From Prevotellaceae bacterium (GTDB lineage Bacteria; Bacteroidota; Bacteroidia; Bacteroidales; Muribaculaceae): DNA of 48,134 nt. A model generated the notes under the pieces. That model was given only the letters and a program-made list of their open reading frames with translations, searched no databases and was not told where the DNA came from. The stretch's first letter is position 1. Each line of letters opens with the position of its first letter. The stretch lies in the NCBI GenBank assembly GCA_021772015.1, contig JAETNS010000019.1:1-48134 (forward strand). The letters run 5' to 3'. A program made the position numbers and the translations under genes. Shown here in pieces: positions 7,930 to 17,012 of the stretch.

Positions 7930-8703
7930 TCAGTGTCGGAGACCGAATATTCTGCCCAATCCATGCTTGAAACCCTTGAAACGCCGGATCTTACGCCGCC
8001 ATTTCAAAAGCGAGTAAATCGATTTCTCCAGATCAAAACCTCTAAGATCGGAATATGGTCGCAACACCGGCAGGAATTCTTCAGGTCTAAGTCCTATCTG
8101 AGAAAAAGACCTCATCGACTCTTCGATGTCAGGGATCTTTCCTGTCGACATCCTGTTTATATCAATCAATGTCAGCTGATAACGGTCATCCGTAGCGCGC
8201 CTTGAATAAATCAGATTACCGGGATTATAATCCAGAGGGAGGAATCCTTTGGTGTGGAGTTCATAAGTGAATACTCCCAACGCATCGCATAAATCCCGTT
8301 TTTTGTCCGCGTCAATATCCGGCGAATATATGTCGACTATCAATCCCCCATTCACAAAAAGAGAAACGAACACCCCCTCTTGAAACAGTCCTCCTTTACG
8401 TGTTTCAGCATAAGCCACAGGGACGGCAGTGGCTATTCCCGCGTTGATCAGAGCCAAAGCGTTGTCATATGCCTTGCGGGCCTTGCTGGAACGCAACCCC
8501 GTGTATAATATCCGATGATACAGACTGCGGGGCTTGTATCGCTTCACCACAAACACAAGCCCGTCACATGAGACAGTCTCGATAATGTTTCTTCTGTTAC
8601 GGTGAATGATCTCCGCCGGGCATTCCGCTGAAATCATGTCACGGATAGTCCGCTCATGAGCCATGAATCCGGCATTAATCTCCACTTTAGTCTTGCAAGC
8701 CAT
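7930..8703 (-). CDS. Kdo/heptose kinase-like (InaA/WaaP-type) lipopolysaccharide kinase
   Basis: 257 residues from the ATG at 8701-8703. A small atypical protein kinase fold is visible: an ATP-anchoring lysine region (GLVFVVKRYKP), the catalytic loop LPLDYNPGNLIYSRR (Asp, then Asn), and LIDINR in place of the DFG metal-binding motif. Family members phosphorylate Kdo or heptose in the lipopolysaccharide inner core in the cytoplasm. It is the last gene of the glycosyltransferase cluster and overlaps the upstream gene's end by 17 bases, so the two are translationally coupled. The sugar it phosphorylates is inferred from context only. Confidence 0.8.
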   Translation of the reverse strand: MACKTKVEINAGFMAHERTIRDMISAECPAEIIHRNRRNIIETVSCDGLVFVVKRYKPRSLYHRILYTGLRSSKARKAYDNALALINAGIATAVPVAYAETRKGGLFQEGVFVSLFVNGGLIVDIYSPDIDADKKRDLCDALGVFTYELHTKGFLPLDYNPGNLIYSRRATDDRYQLTLIDINRMSTGKIPDIEESMRSFSQIGLRPEEFLPVLRPYSDLRGFDLEKSIYSLLKWRRKIRRFKGFKHGLGRIFGLRH

Positions 8704-9481
8704 CTTTATGCGATTTGTTATTAAAAGCCTCTTCCTGCCTGGCCATAGTGGCGATCTTATACTGAGCCTCCAATATACCCCACAGCAATCCCGCACGCCC
8801 GTCACGCCAGCCGCCCTTCAGTACGAATGAACGGAAAAAGCGGCCGAACGGCTTGAAGATATAACTTGGCAACCCATATCGCCGACATCCCCGCCGTTTC
8901 AGCTCCTGATCGGTATAGCGGTCAAGCTTCTCAAGACGTGACGCGACATCATTTTTCTCAAGATGTATCAATGCGAGATCTTTACGGTCTGCAGGAATAG
9001 CCACAACCTTCCCTTTGACTTGCGGAGTCGCATGGATAACGGGCGGCCACCATATCCTATCTTTTTTTGCGAAACGGATGACATAGTCGGGATAGAGACA
9101 ATGCATTTCCCGCCCCATGAAAGAGTTGACACGCGGGATCTTCAAGGCATCCGGAGCATCGGCTTTGGAGATCAGATCATACAGGTGATCCCTCAACGCG
9201 GCAGGCACCTCTTCGTCTGCGTCGACAATCAACACCCAGGGATTATCCCCACCCTGTATAGCAGCGTTTCTCGCAGGCTCACATATCCCACATGGCTCAA
9301 AATCAATAATTTTCGCCCCATATTCCCGTGCGATATCCCGGGTACGGTCTGTGCTGCGCATGTCAACCACGACGATCTCGTCGAAGCCTTTCAAAGACTC
9401 GAGCACTCCGGGTAAATATGCTTCGGCATTATATGTATTCATGACAGCGGATATCCGCTCTCGCGCCGGTCTGGTGTTCAT
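8687..9481 (-). CDS. Family 2 glycosyltransferase, lipopolysaccharide core type (WaaE/KdtX-like)
   Basis: 264 residues of GT-A fold. The nucleotide-sugar half shows ISAVMNTYNAEAYLPGVLESL and the acidic metal site LIVDADEE. The arrangement of IKIPRVNSFMGREM-like, WWPPVIHA and GRRFFRSFV-like segments (here GRFFRSFVLKGGWRDG) is characteristic of the small WaaE/KdtX group, which adds glucose or a similar hexose to the inner core. It overlaps the upstream glycosyltransferase by four bases (ATGA) and the downstream kinase by 17 bases. The acceptor is inferred. Confidence 0.87.
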   Translation of the reverse strand: MNTRPARERISAVMNTYNAEAYLPGVLESLKGFDEIVVVDMRSTDRTRDIAREYGAKIIDFEPCGICEPARNAAIQGGDNPWVLIVDADEEVPAALRDHLYDLISKADAPDALKIPRVNSFMGREMHCLYPDYVIRFAKKDRIWWPPVIHATPQVKGKVVAIPADRKDLALIHLEKNDVASRLEKLDRYTDQELKRRGCRRYGLPSYIFKPFGRFFRSFVLKGGWRDGRAGLLWGILEAQYKIATMARQEEAFNNKSHKDGLQD

Positions 9482-10650
9482 GACAAAACCTCCATTAATT
9501 CATTCACTGATCTTTGTATGCTGAAAGCCTTGCTGCGTTCAAGAGACACCGCAGACATACGTCTACAGGTCTCGCCATCAGTGGCCAGTTTCTCCAGATT
9601 GTAAGCCAGAGCCTGTATGTCACCCGTCGGGAACAGCAATCCGGATTTCCCGTTCTCAAGAATCTCAGCAGGGCCGCTCGGACAGTCTGAAGCCACGACA
9701 GGCACACCCAATCCCATTCCTTCCACCAACACCAAACCGAAACCCTCATACTTGGAAGACAGCACAAGCGCGATGCTCTGTCTTATCAATGGATAAGGAT
9801 TCTCGATAAAACCTGTCAGTATGACCGAATCCTGCAGACCCAGCTCTTCGACAAGTCCTGACAACATCTCTTTGTCGCGGCCTTTGCCGACCAACACCAG
9901 CGATGGTACAGACGAGCATTCCGTATGCTTCCGAAACTCCGCATAGGCTTTTATCAATGTCTCATTGTCTTTCTGCGACTCTTCGAGCCGGGCGACAGAT
10001 ATGAAATAACGTGATGGGAGCTTCATCCCGGGCGGCATATTCCCCCGCCGTTCAATATCCTCGAAATCATAGCCATTGTATATCCTGACGAATTTCTCTT
10101 GCAATGATGGGAAAAGCCTGCGTCCTTCCTCGAGCATCGTGTCAGAAACCACCACAATTCTGGAATATCGGCTCATTCCGTCCATCTGTCGGCGGCAATG
10201 CCGCTCCGACCGCCGTAGATTCTCGGCAATACTGAAATGATAGAATCCGACCACCGGCTTTCCGTGATCCCTGATCAGGGAATAAAACGTGGAGTCAAAA
10301 TCCACAATCGCGTCATGCGATGACACCAGCCGGTCAAGCCTGCGTCCAAGCAGCCTCCTCCTTATCAGGTTGACCACAGTCTCGTCGAAAATCTTCTCAT
10401 ACAACGGCAACTTGCGGGAAAGTTTACGCTGCCGCGATCTTACCAGAAACCTCTCCCCTATTATATGGACTACTTTTACCTCCGGAGAAATACGCGAAAG
10501 AAACACTTCACGATCTCCCATCGAGACTCCGATTCCTAATGTCACTTCATATCTCGAATAATCAATATTATTGAGATACTCGACCAAGGCGGTATCTATC
10601 CCCCCGTCAAGGAAACGGCTAAGCAAAAACAACAACCGTTTTTTTTTCAT
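9478..10650 (-). CDS. Family 4 glycosyltransferase
   Basis: 390 residues of GT-B fold. The N-terminal Rossmann half starts LLFLLSRFLDGGIDTALVEYL. The C-terminal donor half has YFISVARLEESQKDNETLI, VLVGKGRDKE and the retaining E-x7-E motif SSKYEGFGLVLVEGMGLGVPVVASD, followed by SGLLFPTGD. It probably transfers a sugar from a nucleotide donor to a lipopolysaccharide core or surface glycan at the inner membrane. It overlaps both neighbours by four bases, which places it firmly in one operon with them. Confidence 0.9.
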   Translation of the reverse strand: MKKKRLLFLLSRFLDGGIDTALVEYLNNIDYSRYEVTLGIGVSMGDREVFLSRISPEVKVVHIIGERFLVRSRQRKLSRKLPLYEKIFDETVVNLIRRRLLGRRLDRLVSSHDAIVDFDSTFYSLIRDHGKPVVGFYHFSIAENLRRSERHCRRQMDGMSRYSRIVVVSDTMLEEGRRLFPSLQEKFVRIYNGYDFEDIERRGNMPPGMKLPSRYFISVARLEESQKDNETLIKAYAEFRKHTECSSVPSLVLVGKGRDKEMLSGLVEELGLQDSVILTGFIENPYPLIRQSIALVLSSKYEGFGLVLVEGMGLGVPVVASDCPSGPAEILENGKSGLLFPTGDIQALAYNLEKLATDGETCRRMSAVSLERSKAFSIQRSVNELMEVLS

Positions 10651-11612
10651 GATTGAAGACGCGTGATGTTGAAAAATTTATCGATCTCATACCATAAGAT
10701 CAAACGCATACGGCGGCCGTACGCTCCGGGTGACAATCCGTCGATCAGGGCCGTGATCTCATCTTTCCGCTCATTCATCAGATGAGGATATGCCCGCAGA
10801 CGCTTCAGTGTGCGCCCTGCAAGCATGGCGCGTCCCGCCGATCCCAACTCGAGAAAATCCGCGACCTCCTGCATTACAGGGATTCCCTCGGAAAAATACA
10901 GCCCCGCCTTGGATGCTCCCGGCGACACTTTCTTGTCATGCTGACGAAAATAATTGAGTTTTTGCCGAATCTCAACAGCTCCACCGTTACGGGCCAATCT
11001 GACCCAGAACAGCCAGTCTCCACAATAACGCATTTTCATTTGCCGCGACGTTATCCCTGGAGCTTTATCACGTCGGAACACCACCATTGAAGCGTTGTAC
11101 ACATCGGCGGTCCACAATAGTTTCTTCCTCACAAGGTCCTCTCCGGCGTAGAATTCTTTCTCCGGGGCATTTCTCGGGTAACGGTCCCAGTCCATCCCGG
11201 GAATATCCTTACCGAAGGCATCCACCATATGCGAGCCTGAAAATGCCATTACGGCATCCGGTGTGTTTTCAAGTTCAGGAACCAGAGTTTCCAGGAAACG
11301 GGGATCCGCGAAATCATCGCTCTCCGCGATCCATACATACTTTCCCCTGGCAAGAGACAGACCTCGCGCCCATTGCACGAAAGTACTGCCTGAATTATGC
11401 TCGTTCAACACCAATTCCGACACTTTGGGATGACTTGCGTATGATTCGAGGATCTTACGACTTTCGTCGGTCGAGCAATCATCAAGCAAAATCAGCTCAA
11501 AATCAGAAAATGTCTGCGCCAACACGCTCTCGATGCGCTGTCTCAGATATGGCGCATGATTGTAGTTGGGCACTATGACAGAAACAAGGGGGAAGGTGTC
11601 TGTGACGCACAT
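10647..11612 (-). CDS. Family 2 glycosyltransferase
   Basis: 321 residues. The GT-A signature runs PLVSVIVPNYNHAPYLRQRI, then LLDDCSTDESRKIL and the metal-binding ESDD of KYVWIAESDDFADPRFLE. The remaining half includes a lysine/arginine-rich acceptor region. It is the first gene of the leftward four-gene cluster and is joined to the next by a four-base stop-start overlap. The family is clear; donor and acceptor sugars are not. With the WaaE-like and kinase genes behind it, a role in lipopolysaccharide core assembly is the likeliest reading. Confidence 0.88.
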   Translation of the reverse strand: MCVTDTFPLVSVIVPNYNHAPYLRQRIESVLAQTFSDFELILLDDCSTDESRKILESYASHPKVSELVLNEHNSGSTFVQWARGLSLARGKYVWIAESDDFADPRFLETLVPELENTPDAVMAFSGSHMVDAFGKDIPGMDWDRYPRNAPEKEFYAGEDLVRKKLLWTADVYNASMVVFRRDKAPGITSRQMKMRYCGDWLFWVRLARNGGAVEIRQKLNYFRQHDKKVSPGASKAGLYFSEGIPVMQEVADFLELGSAGRAMLAGRTLKRLRAYPHLMNERKDEITALIDGLSPGAYGRRMRLILWYEIDKFFNITRLQS

Positions 11613-11638
11613 GGAATGCGAATTGAGTAATTATACTG

Positions 11639-11646
11639 CAAATTTA
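11639..11646 (-). promoter_or_regulatory. -7 element for the glycosyltransferase operon
   Basis: The minus strand reads TAAATTTG, 27 bases before the ATG at 11612. No clear -33 TTG was found. Confidence 0.45.
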
Positions 11647-11729
11647 ACTCTTTTCGCGCGAATTATCTTCCATCGCCCCGATTAAAAATCAACCGCCGCA
11701 AAAAACATTCGTTCCTGACACAGAACTCA

Positions 11730-12854
11730 TCACACCGGGATAACCATCATCGGGACATCTGCCCGGAAGAGAATCTTGTGGGCTATCGACGGATTGAATA
11801 CCCTTGCGAAGACATTGCGTTTCTTGTTGGGTACGCATATCAGGTTGAACGGAGTTTCCTGTATTATAGACTTGAAATCGTCAATCAATGTGTCAAGGCG
11901 GATGGTACGCATGTCAAAACCACATCTGGGGAAATGCTCGCGGCAATAGTTCAGCAGATTGAGCTGCGCCTTCCCGGTTTTCGGATCCGAAGGATTCTCC
12001 CTTCGCCCTGGAATATGTATCAGCATGACATCAAGAGTCTGACGGGGAAACAGGCGGTACAGGGTATCGAGCGCGATCATGTCCTCCTGGTCGAGATTGC
12101 AAATGAACGCCACCCTGCCAAGGCTGACAAGCTCTTTGACATCAACGCTCTCCGGCACAGTGAAAGCCGGTATACGGCACGAGTCCAAAACTTCGGCGGT
12201 AACACTCCCGATAAGTTCTGCTTCCTTCTTCTCGGCCCCTCGGGTGCCCATTACAATGAGCTGCGGGGAGTTTTCCCTGGCATATCCGAGAATAGCCTCT
12301 TCAGGGATTCCTTCCATCACGATGGTGGAGAATTTGACAGCAGGAATCTCTCCAGCCTTTATCCAGCCGCGTATTTTGGAGGCGTATTCCTCCATAAGCT
12401 TTTTTGTCTCGCCCTCAATGACCTGCGTCTCCTCCATGTCAGCAAGTCCGTAATCATAAGTGTCGGTTAGTTGTATGGCAGGCGGCGCATCAGGAGCGAT
12501 AAATGAATGCAAAAGCTGTATAGAACAACCCAGTCTCGCCGCGATCCCGAATGCGAGCCTGGCGGCATTGTCGGAATGAGGAGAAAAATCAGTCGGCAAC
12601 AACACAGTGCCACCCTCTTTTGAGCCACCTTCTGAAGGAGGCATGTCAAATATCTCTATATTCTCTATTATCCTCAGCGCGAGAGCCAGATCTGATTCTT
12701 TTATGCGGATCCTGACCCCGGCCGAGACGGCAGGCGATGCGAGATTGACATTGTTTAGCTCCACATAAATGCCTTCCCTTTCAAGCAGATTCTTTAACGG
12801 GAGGGCCTTCTCATAAGTGTGGATGGCGATGGTTATAAGGCGGTTGGGTGTCAT
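11730..12854 (-). CDS. DUF2007-like domain fused to tandem universal stress protein domains
   Basis: 374 residues from the ATG at 12852-12854 (an in-frame ATG ten codons upstream is less likely). Residues 1-70 resemble the DUF2007 'signal-transducing' domain (HTYEKALPLKNLLEREGIYVELNN, then IRIKESDLALALRII). A Gly/Ser linker leads to USP domain 1, about residues 82-235, with the nucleotide-binding motif GTRG-x9-GS. USP domain 2, about 240-374, lacks that motif, so probably only one half binds ATP. USPs act in stress and growth-arrest responses in the cytoplasm; the ligand of the N-terminal domain is unknown. It is preceded by the terminator of the small DNA-binding protein gene. Confidence 0.82.
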   Translation of the reverse strand: MTPNRLITIAIHTYEKALPLKNLLEREGIYVELNNVNLASPAVSAGVRIRIKESDLALALRIIENIEIFDMPPSEGGSKEGGTVLLPTDFSPHSDNAARLAFGIAARLGCSIQLLHSFIAPDAPPAIQLTDTYDYGLADMEETQVIEGETKKLMEEYASKIRGWIKAGEIPAVKFSTIVMEGIPEEAILGYARENSPQLIVMGTRGAEKKEAELIGSVTAEVLDSCRIPAFTVPESVDVKELVSLGRVAFICNLDQEDMIALDTLYRLFPRQTLDVMLIHIPGRRENPSDPKTGKAQLNLLNYCREHFPRCGFDMRTIRLDTLIDDFKSIIQETPFNLICVPNKKRNVFARVFNPSIAHKILFRADVPMMVIPV

Positions 12855-12906
12855 TTGAGTGGTTCTGATACATATCTCGGCCAAGATCGGCCCGTCTTAA
12901 AAAACA

Positions 12907-12953
12907 ATCTATGACGCGCCGGGCTGTTGGTAGCTGACAGACGCGTCATAGAT
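12907..12953 (-). terminator. Terminator of the small DNA-binding protein gene
   Basis: ATCTATGACGCG (12907-12918) and CGCGTCATAGAT (12942-12953) form a 12-base stem. On the minus strand it is followed by TGTTTTTT. Confidence 0.85.
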
Positions 12954-12981
12954 AAAAGTCTTTGATGAGGCGAAAAGTTTA

Positions 12982-13248
12982 TTACTTCTCTTTCTTCTTC
13001 TCTTCCTCCTGCAGGATTTCAACCGCCATGTCATAGATTGTGGTATCGTCGAGGACTACGATTCCCCCGTCGGGACCCGGTTCAATATGCAACCCGCAAT
13101 TCTTGCCGAATTCGTAGTTTGTGCCACCGAAATAATTTCGGATTGTCTGAGGCGTTGTGTTGAGCTTATCGGCAATGCGGGTAACAGCGCCATCGGGCAG
13201 TGCGTCTTTGATACGACGGAGATCATTGAAGGATATTGTCTTAGTCAT
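12982..13248 (-). CDS. Small helix-turn-helix DNA-binding protein
   Basis: 88 residues from the ATG at 13246-13248 (MTKTISFNDLRRIKDALP). The longer frame to 13320 adds an unlikely extension. Residues about 22-45 read as a helix-turn-helix (VTRIADKLNTTPQTIRNYFGG), and the C-terminus is acidic and then lysine/glutamate-rich. Small proteins of this shape are widespread in Bacteroidales and are usually annotated only as DNA-binding. It stands alone with its own terminator. The target is unknown. Confidence 0.75.
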   Translation of the reverse strand: MTKTISFNDLRRIKDALPDGAVTRIADKLNTTPQTIRNYFGGTNYEFGKNCGLHIEPGPDGGIVVLDDTTIYDMAVEILQEEEKKKEK

Positions 13249-13418
13249 GCGCGTATGATTTTTGGGTTTGTAAATGCTGAAATCAAGGGTCAGAGAGGAA
13301 TTTGCCCTAAATTTATACACTTAATTCGGATTCTCCAAATTTTTACAGTATGTTATAAAACATATCCTACAGCTTTTATCTGTTAATCTTGCAAAAGTCA
13401 ACCATTTATCATTCTGCA

Positions 13419-14240
13419 TCATATTCGCTCGACATCGGAAGCCTTCACCCACGCTCGTTCACCATGACCGACAAGTACCTCATACCACATTCCCTCGCCG
13501 GGATTTGATATTGAATCTATAATCTCCACTTTCGTTCCCTCATGCAAGAGGAAAGCCTGCTCCGACTGGTTACGGGCCTCACGCGGAGATGTCGAAAGCT
13601 GCGAGGATGGAGGCAGGATGATCGCATAATTATCAGAATTGACATTGTTGGCCGCCGCGAAAGAGACAACTACCGCAATAACGGTGACCGCGAAAACCAC
13701 AAGCCCTCCAAAAAAACTTGCCTTCTTGACAGCAACGGCCGAGGAAAAGAGATAAGCGGCGACAGCTCCAAGAAACACGGCAAACAACAGTAATGCTATC
13801 ATCGCCCAAGTGTCGGGATGGAACATACCGACAGTCCCTTTCCATATCGAATCCAGATAGGAACCACTGTCAATCTGCTTGTCTGTTATCTTGGAATTGA
13901 CGAAGTCAAGGTTAGCCCGCGCGTCGGCATTCGTCGGATCGAGTTTCAACGCCCGCTCGTAATTGATAATAGCCTTACCGAGATTCCCCTGACGGTAATA
14001 AGCGTTGCCAAGGTTGTAAAACAACTCGCTCGAACTCCCTTCCCTCTTCAGAGCCTCAAGATACAACGATTCAGCCATCACAAAATTATCCGCGCTGTAG
14101 GCGGAATCCGCGCGCTGCAAAACGATTTTGACAGGAATGCCACCGGTCGTTTTTTTTGGAGCCACACTGTCTGAAGATGCCTGGGCGGCGACATCAATGA
14201 GGGATACGAACAGGAGTAATATGCAGGAAATGAATTTCAT
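13419..14240 (-). CDS. batE: BatE: TPR and SH3-like membrane protein of the Bat operon
   Basis: 273 residues. An N-terminal signal peptide is followed by TPR repeats at about residues 40-115 (ELFYNLGNAYYRQGNLGKAIINYERALKLDP). Two membrane helices follow near 142-165 and 173-198. The C-terminus is an SH3-like domain (GTKVEIIDSISNPGEGMWYEVLVG). It is the last gene of the operon, nine bases after batD. In Bacteroides the Bat proteins form complexes associated with aerotolerance; the molecular role of BatE is not settled. Confidence 0.88.
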   Translation of the reverse strand: MKFISCILLLFVSLIDVAAQASSDSVAPKKTTGGIPVKIVLQRADSAYSADNFVMAESLYLEALKREGSSSELFYNLGNAYYRQGNLGKAIINYERALKLDPTNADARANLDFVNSKITDKQIDSGSYLDSIWKGTVGMFHPDTWAMIALLLFAVFLGAVAAYLFSSAVAVKKASFFGGLVVFAVTVIAVVVSFAAANNVNSDNYAIILPPSSQLSTSPREARNQSEQAFLLHEGTKVEIIDSISNPGEGMWYEVLVGHGERAWVKASDVERI

Positions 14241-14249
14241 CTGTATGAT

Positions 14250-16109
14250 TTACTTGCGTTTGCTAATGTTGCTTTTTTCAAGTTCATTGATGGAAGAGGT
14301 CGCCTCATTGTAGACAGCCTCAACTGAAGCCTCCGAAGAGGAGTCCGGTGTATAACGCGCCATCTCGCATTGGTCGAGTACAGAAATCAACCTGTCGGAG
14401 ATATCTTCCGCGACACCCCGGCCAGATAATGTCTCCTGGATATTCTGACGGGTAAGCTGCGAGACAGGCATCGACAGTTTGTCACTGAGATATCCCCACA
14501 TGGCCTTCAACATGGACTCATAGAATTGTTCGGGTTGACGGGCTCTCATGAACTTCTCGGCCTCACGCAATCGCTTGCGGGCGACCTTATTAGCCCTGGC
14601 GTTGCGACGGCCGGCGACATCGGCATTCAATCTCGCCTGCCTGCCGTATATTATCGCTGCAAGGAGAAGGACAACAACCATAACGGCCGCGATCGTCCAG
14701 TACCACCAGCTAAAGATTATCGGGTCATGTGTCTTCGACAGACTTTTCGCTCCGGTCTTTATATGGAGGATGTCGGTGTTTTTGGCCTCAATCTCCCTTT
14801 GTTCCGCGCTTATGGTGGTGCCGCTTCCTTTGGCGACCTCCATCGTGTAGCCGGGAGCGGTCAATGTCACATACGCGCGCTTGGAGGGATCAAAATAGAC
14901 AAACTTCTGATCGGGAATCTTGAATGTGCCGACACTTTGCGGCACCAGAGTATAATCGACCATCATCGTACCCGTGACCGTAGATCCACTTACACGTGTA
15001 CGGGAGTCTGTTTTCGGGGTGAATTGCTCGAACTCATCCGGGATCTCCGGTTTCGGCTCATGAACATATTTTATGTTGCCTGTCCCGGTGACAATGTATT
15101 CGAGCGAAGCGGCTTCCCCGGTTTTCAGCTTGTCGGGAGCCAGACGGCTCTCAAACGTGAATTGTCCGACCGCGTTGTCAAATCCTGCGGGACGAGGCTC
15201 CGGAAGCGGTGTAATGTTTACAGAAGAGGTATAAGGCTGAAGGTGGACCTCCTTCTCAACCGGACGGCCCGAAACGAACCAGCCATTGCTTACCCTCTCG
15301 ATCTGCACGACACTAAGGTCATACTTCCCTGAATTTATGGTCAGCTTGCCAGATTTCTGGGGAAAAATTATGCATTTCTTCAACACCGCCGTCACATAAT
15401 TCTGACCATTGTAATTCTCGACGGCATTGAGAGCCGCCTGTGTGTCAACCTCCTCTATGAGGAATCCGTCGAATGTAGGCGGAGAGGTCATCATAAAGGA
15501 GTTTATACGCTGGAATTTGGTATACAGCTTTATCGTGCATTCTATCGCTTCCTGCTCATAGGCATGGCTCTTGTTTAGGATGATCCTTACAAAGATGTCA
15601 TCCTTGGAAATAGGTCTTGAAGTGTCATCCTGTGATGAAAGATCATCTACATGGACGCTTTGTTGCTGCGGGACATTTCCGTAACCATAGCCATACCCGC
15701 CCTGTTGCGACTGGGGAGCTTTGTCGGCAGGAAGCACAGCGAACTTGGCAGCTTGCGAGGTCAGCTTCTTGCCATCGACAACTATGGAAGCCGCAGGGAT
15801 GGAGAACGTACCCTCTTTTTCCGCGCGATACACGAAAGTATATTCAACAGTGCTTGACGATGAAGCTTGCCCGTTGATTATCTGATAACTTTGCGACGTG
15901 CTGACTCCCGGTTGCGGATTGAGCAGCTTGCATCCGTTTATCGGTGGAGCATTCAGGCTGGTGCCTTCCCCGTTTGAAAGGCGATAAGTGACCGCAAAAC
16001 GGTTGCCTACGATGACATTTCTTGGAGGAATGACCTGAAAAGAGGTCTGTGCCGCCATCGTCATGCAGCATAGCAATGTCACTGTCAATATCAAAAACAA
16101 CTTTTTCAT
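14250..16109 (-). CDS. batD: BatD: oxygen-tolerance protein of the Bat operon
   Basis: 619 residues. A signal peptide (MKKLFLILTVTLLCC, cleaved near MAAQ) leads into a long periplasmic part made of repeated beta-sandwich modules, typical of BatD. A single membrane helix lies near residues 468-490 (IIFSWWYWTIAAVMVVVLLLAAII), and a basic cytoplasmic tail carries a helical segment of about 120 residues. It is probably the scaffold that meets the vWA proteins BatA and BatB in the periplasm. It starts 47 bases after batC. Confidence 0.92.
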   Translation of the reverse strand: MKKLFLILTVTLLCCMTMAAQTSFQVIPPRNVIVGNRFAVTYRLSNGEGTSLNAPPINGCKLLNPQPGVSTSQSYQIINGQASSSSTVEYTFVYRAEKEGTFSIPAASIVVDGKKLTSQAAKFAVLPADKAPQSQQGGYGYGYGNVPQQQSVHVDDLSSQDDTSRPISKDDIFVRIILNKSHAYEQEAIECTIKLYTKFQRINSFMMTSPPTFDGFLIEEVDTQAALNAVENYNGQNYVTAVLKKCIIFPQKSGKLTINSGKYDLSVVQIERVSNGWFVSGRPVEKEVHLQPYTSSVNITPLPEPRPAGFDNAVGQFTFESRLAPDKLKTGEAASLEYIVTGTGNIKYVHEPKPEIPDEFEQFTPKTDSRTRVSGSTVTGTMMVDYTLVPQSVGTFKIPDQKFVYFDPSKRAYVTLTAPGYTMEVAKGSGTTISAEQREIEAKNTDILHIKTGAKSLSKTHDPIIFSWWYWTIAAVMVVVLLLAAIIYGRQARLNADVAGRRNARANKVARKRLREAEKFMRARQPEQFYESMLKAMWGYLSDKLSMPVSQLTRQNIQETLSGRGVAEDISDRLISVLDQCEMARYTPDSSSEASVEAVYNEATSSINELEKSNISKRK

Positions 16110-16156
16110 CGCCGTTTCAGAAATATCTCATTGTTAAATAGTTGTAATTATCTTTG

Positions 16157-16975
16157 TCACCAAGGCTTACCTGTCTGGCGTTGGCGCGACTGTTTTTCCT
16201 GGCCTTGCTTCATCTGCTCGACCTTCATTCGCGTGGCCGACTCCTTGTCATCCATCGCCTTGAGGATCTGCGCCGCGCTCTGCTCGCTCAAGCCTCCTTG
16301 CTGTTGTTGCTGCTGTTGCTGTTGTTGTTGCTGCTGATCCTTGTCCTGCTGATCTTTGTTTTGATCCTGCTGGTCTCGGTTCTGCTGCTGTTGCTGCTGA
16401 TCCTGATTCTGATCCTGGTTGTTATCTTGATCCTTGTTATCATCTTTGTTCTGGTCTTGCTGTTGCTTTTTCAATTGCGCAAGTCGCAGATTCTCACGTG
16501 CCTGATTGTTTTCAGGATTGCGACGCAAGGCATGTTTGTACATTTCAATTGCCGACGCATAATCCTCACTCTTGTAGGCAATATTGCCACGATCATAGAA
16601 GGATTGTTCCGCAAGGAGGATATCGGAATTGGCAGCAGTCTGTTCAAGGATAGCATCAGCCTGCTTCACAAGAGAATCACCCTTGTTAACGAGATCCTCT
16701 CCACGCTGTTTCAGATACGATGACGCGAGATTGAACCGGGCGCGTCCGTTATCGGGATTCTCGCCAAGAGCCTTCTTGAAATTGACCTCCGCCTCTGCGT
16801 AACGCTGTTTGTCGAAGAGGCTTTTTCCCTCTTTCATATAGTTACGCTCACGCTTGGTTGATGGGCGCGCTCCGGCAGATTGGTCTTCTCTGGATGAACA
16901 CCCGACGGTTGCCATCACAAAGAAAACGGCACATGCTGATATGGATAATATCTTCAAGAACTGTTTCATTTCCAC
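16157..16975 (-). CDS. batC: BatC: TPR protein with glutamine-rich tail, probable lipoprotein
   Basis: 272 residues. The N-terminus looks like a lipoprotein signal with a candidate lipidated Cys26 (FFVMATVGCSS). Two TPR blocks follow (SLFDKQRYAEAEVNFKKALGENP and YASAIEMYKHALRRNPENNQA). The following segment is almost pure Gln/Asp/Lys/Asn and includes a 13-glutamine run encoded by mixed CAA/CAG at 16298-16336. A short basic tail ends the protein. BatC is reported to pair with BatB and BatE through its TPRs. The Q-rich region is probably disordered and is a plausible slippage site. Confidence 0.88.
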   Translation of the reverse strand: MEMKQFLKILSISACAVFFVMATVGCSSREDQSAGARPSTKRERNYMKEGKSLFDKQRYAEAEVNFKKALGENPDNGRARFNLASSYLKQRGEDLVNKGDSLVKQADAILEQTAANSDILLAEQSFYDRGNIAYKSEDYASAIEMYKHALRRNPENNQARENLRLAQLKKQQQDQNKDDNKDQDNNQDQNQDQQQQQQNRDQQDQNKDQQDKDQQQQQQQQQQQQQGGLSEQSAAQILKAMDDKESATRMKVEQMKQGQEKQSRQRQTGKPW

Positions 16976-17012
16976 AATTCCTTATTGACTTTGATTAAAG
17001 AGAATATAAACC

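Noticed and set aside
16298-16480. CRISPR-like or tandem-repeat array
   Set aside because: The repetition is imperfect trinucleotide coding sequence for glutamine, without spacers.
16154-16723. Open frame on the plus strand with a long poly-leucine/isoleucine run
   Set aside because: It is the complement of the glutamine-rich part of batC (CAA/CAG read as TTG/CTG) and has no promoter or homology.
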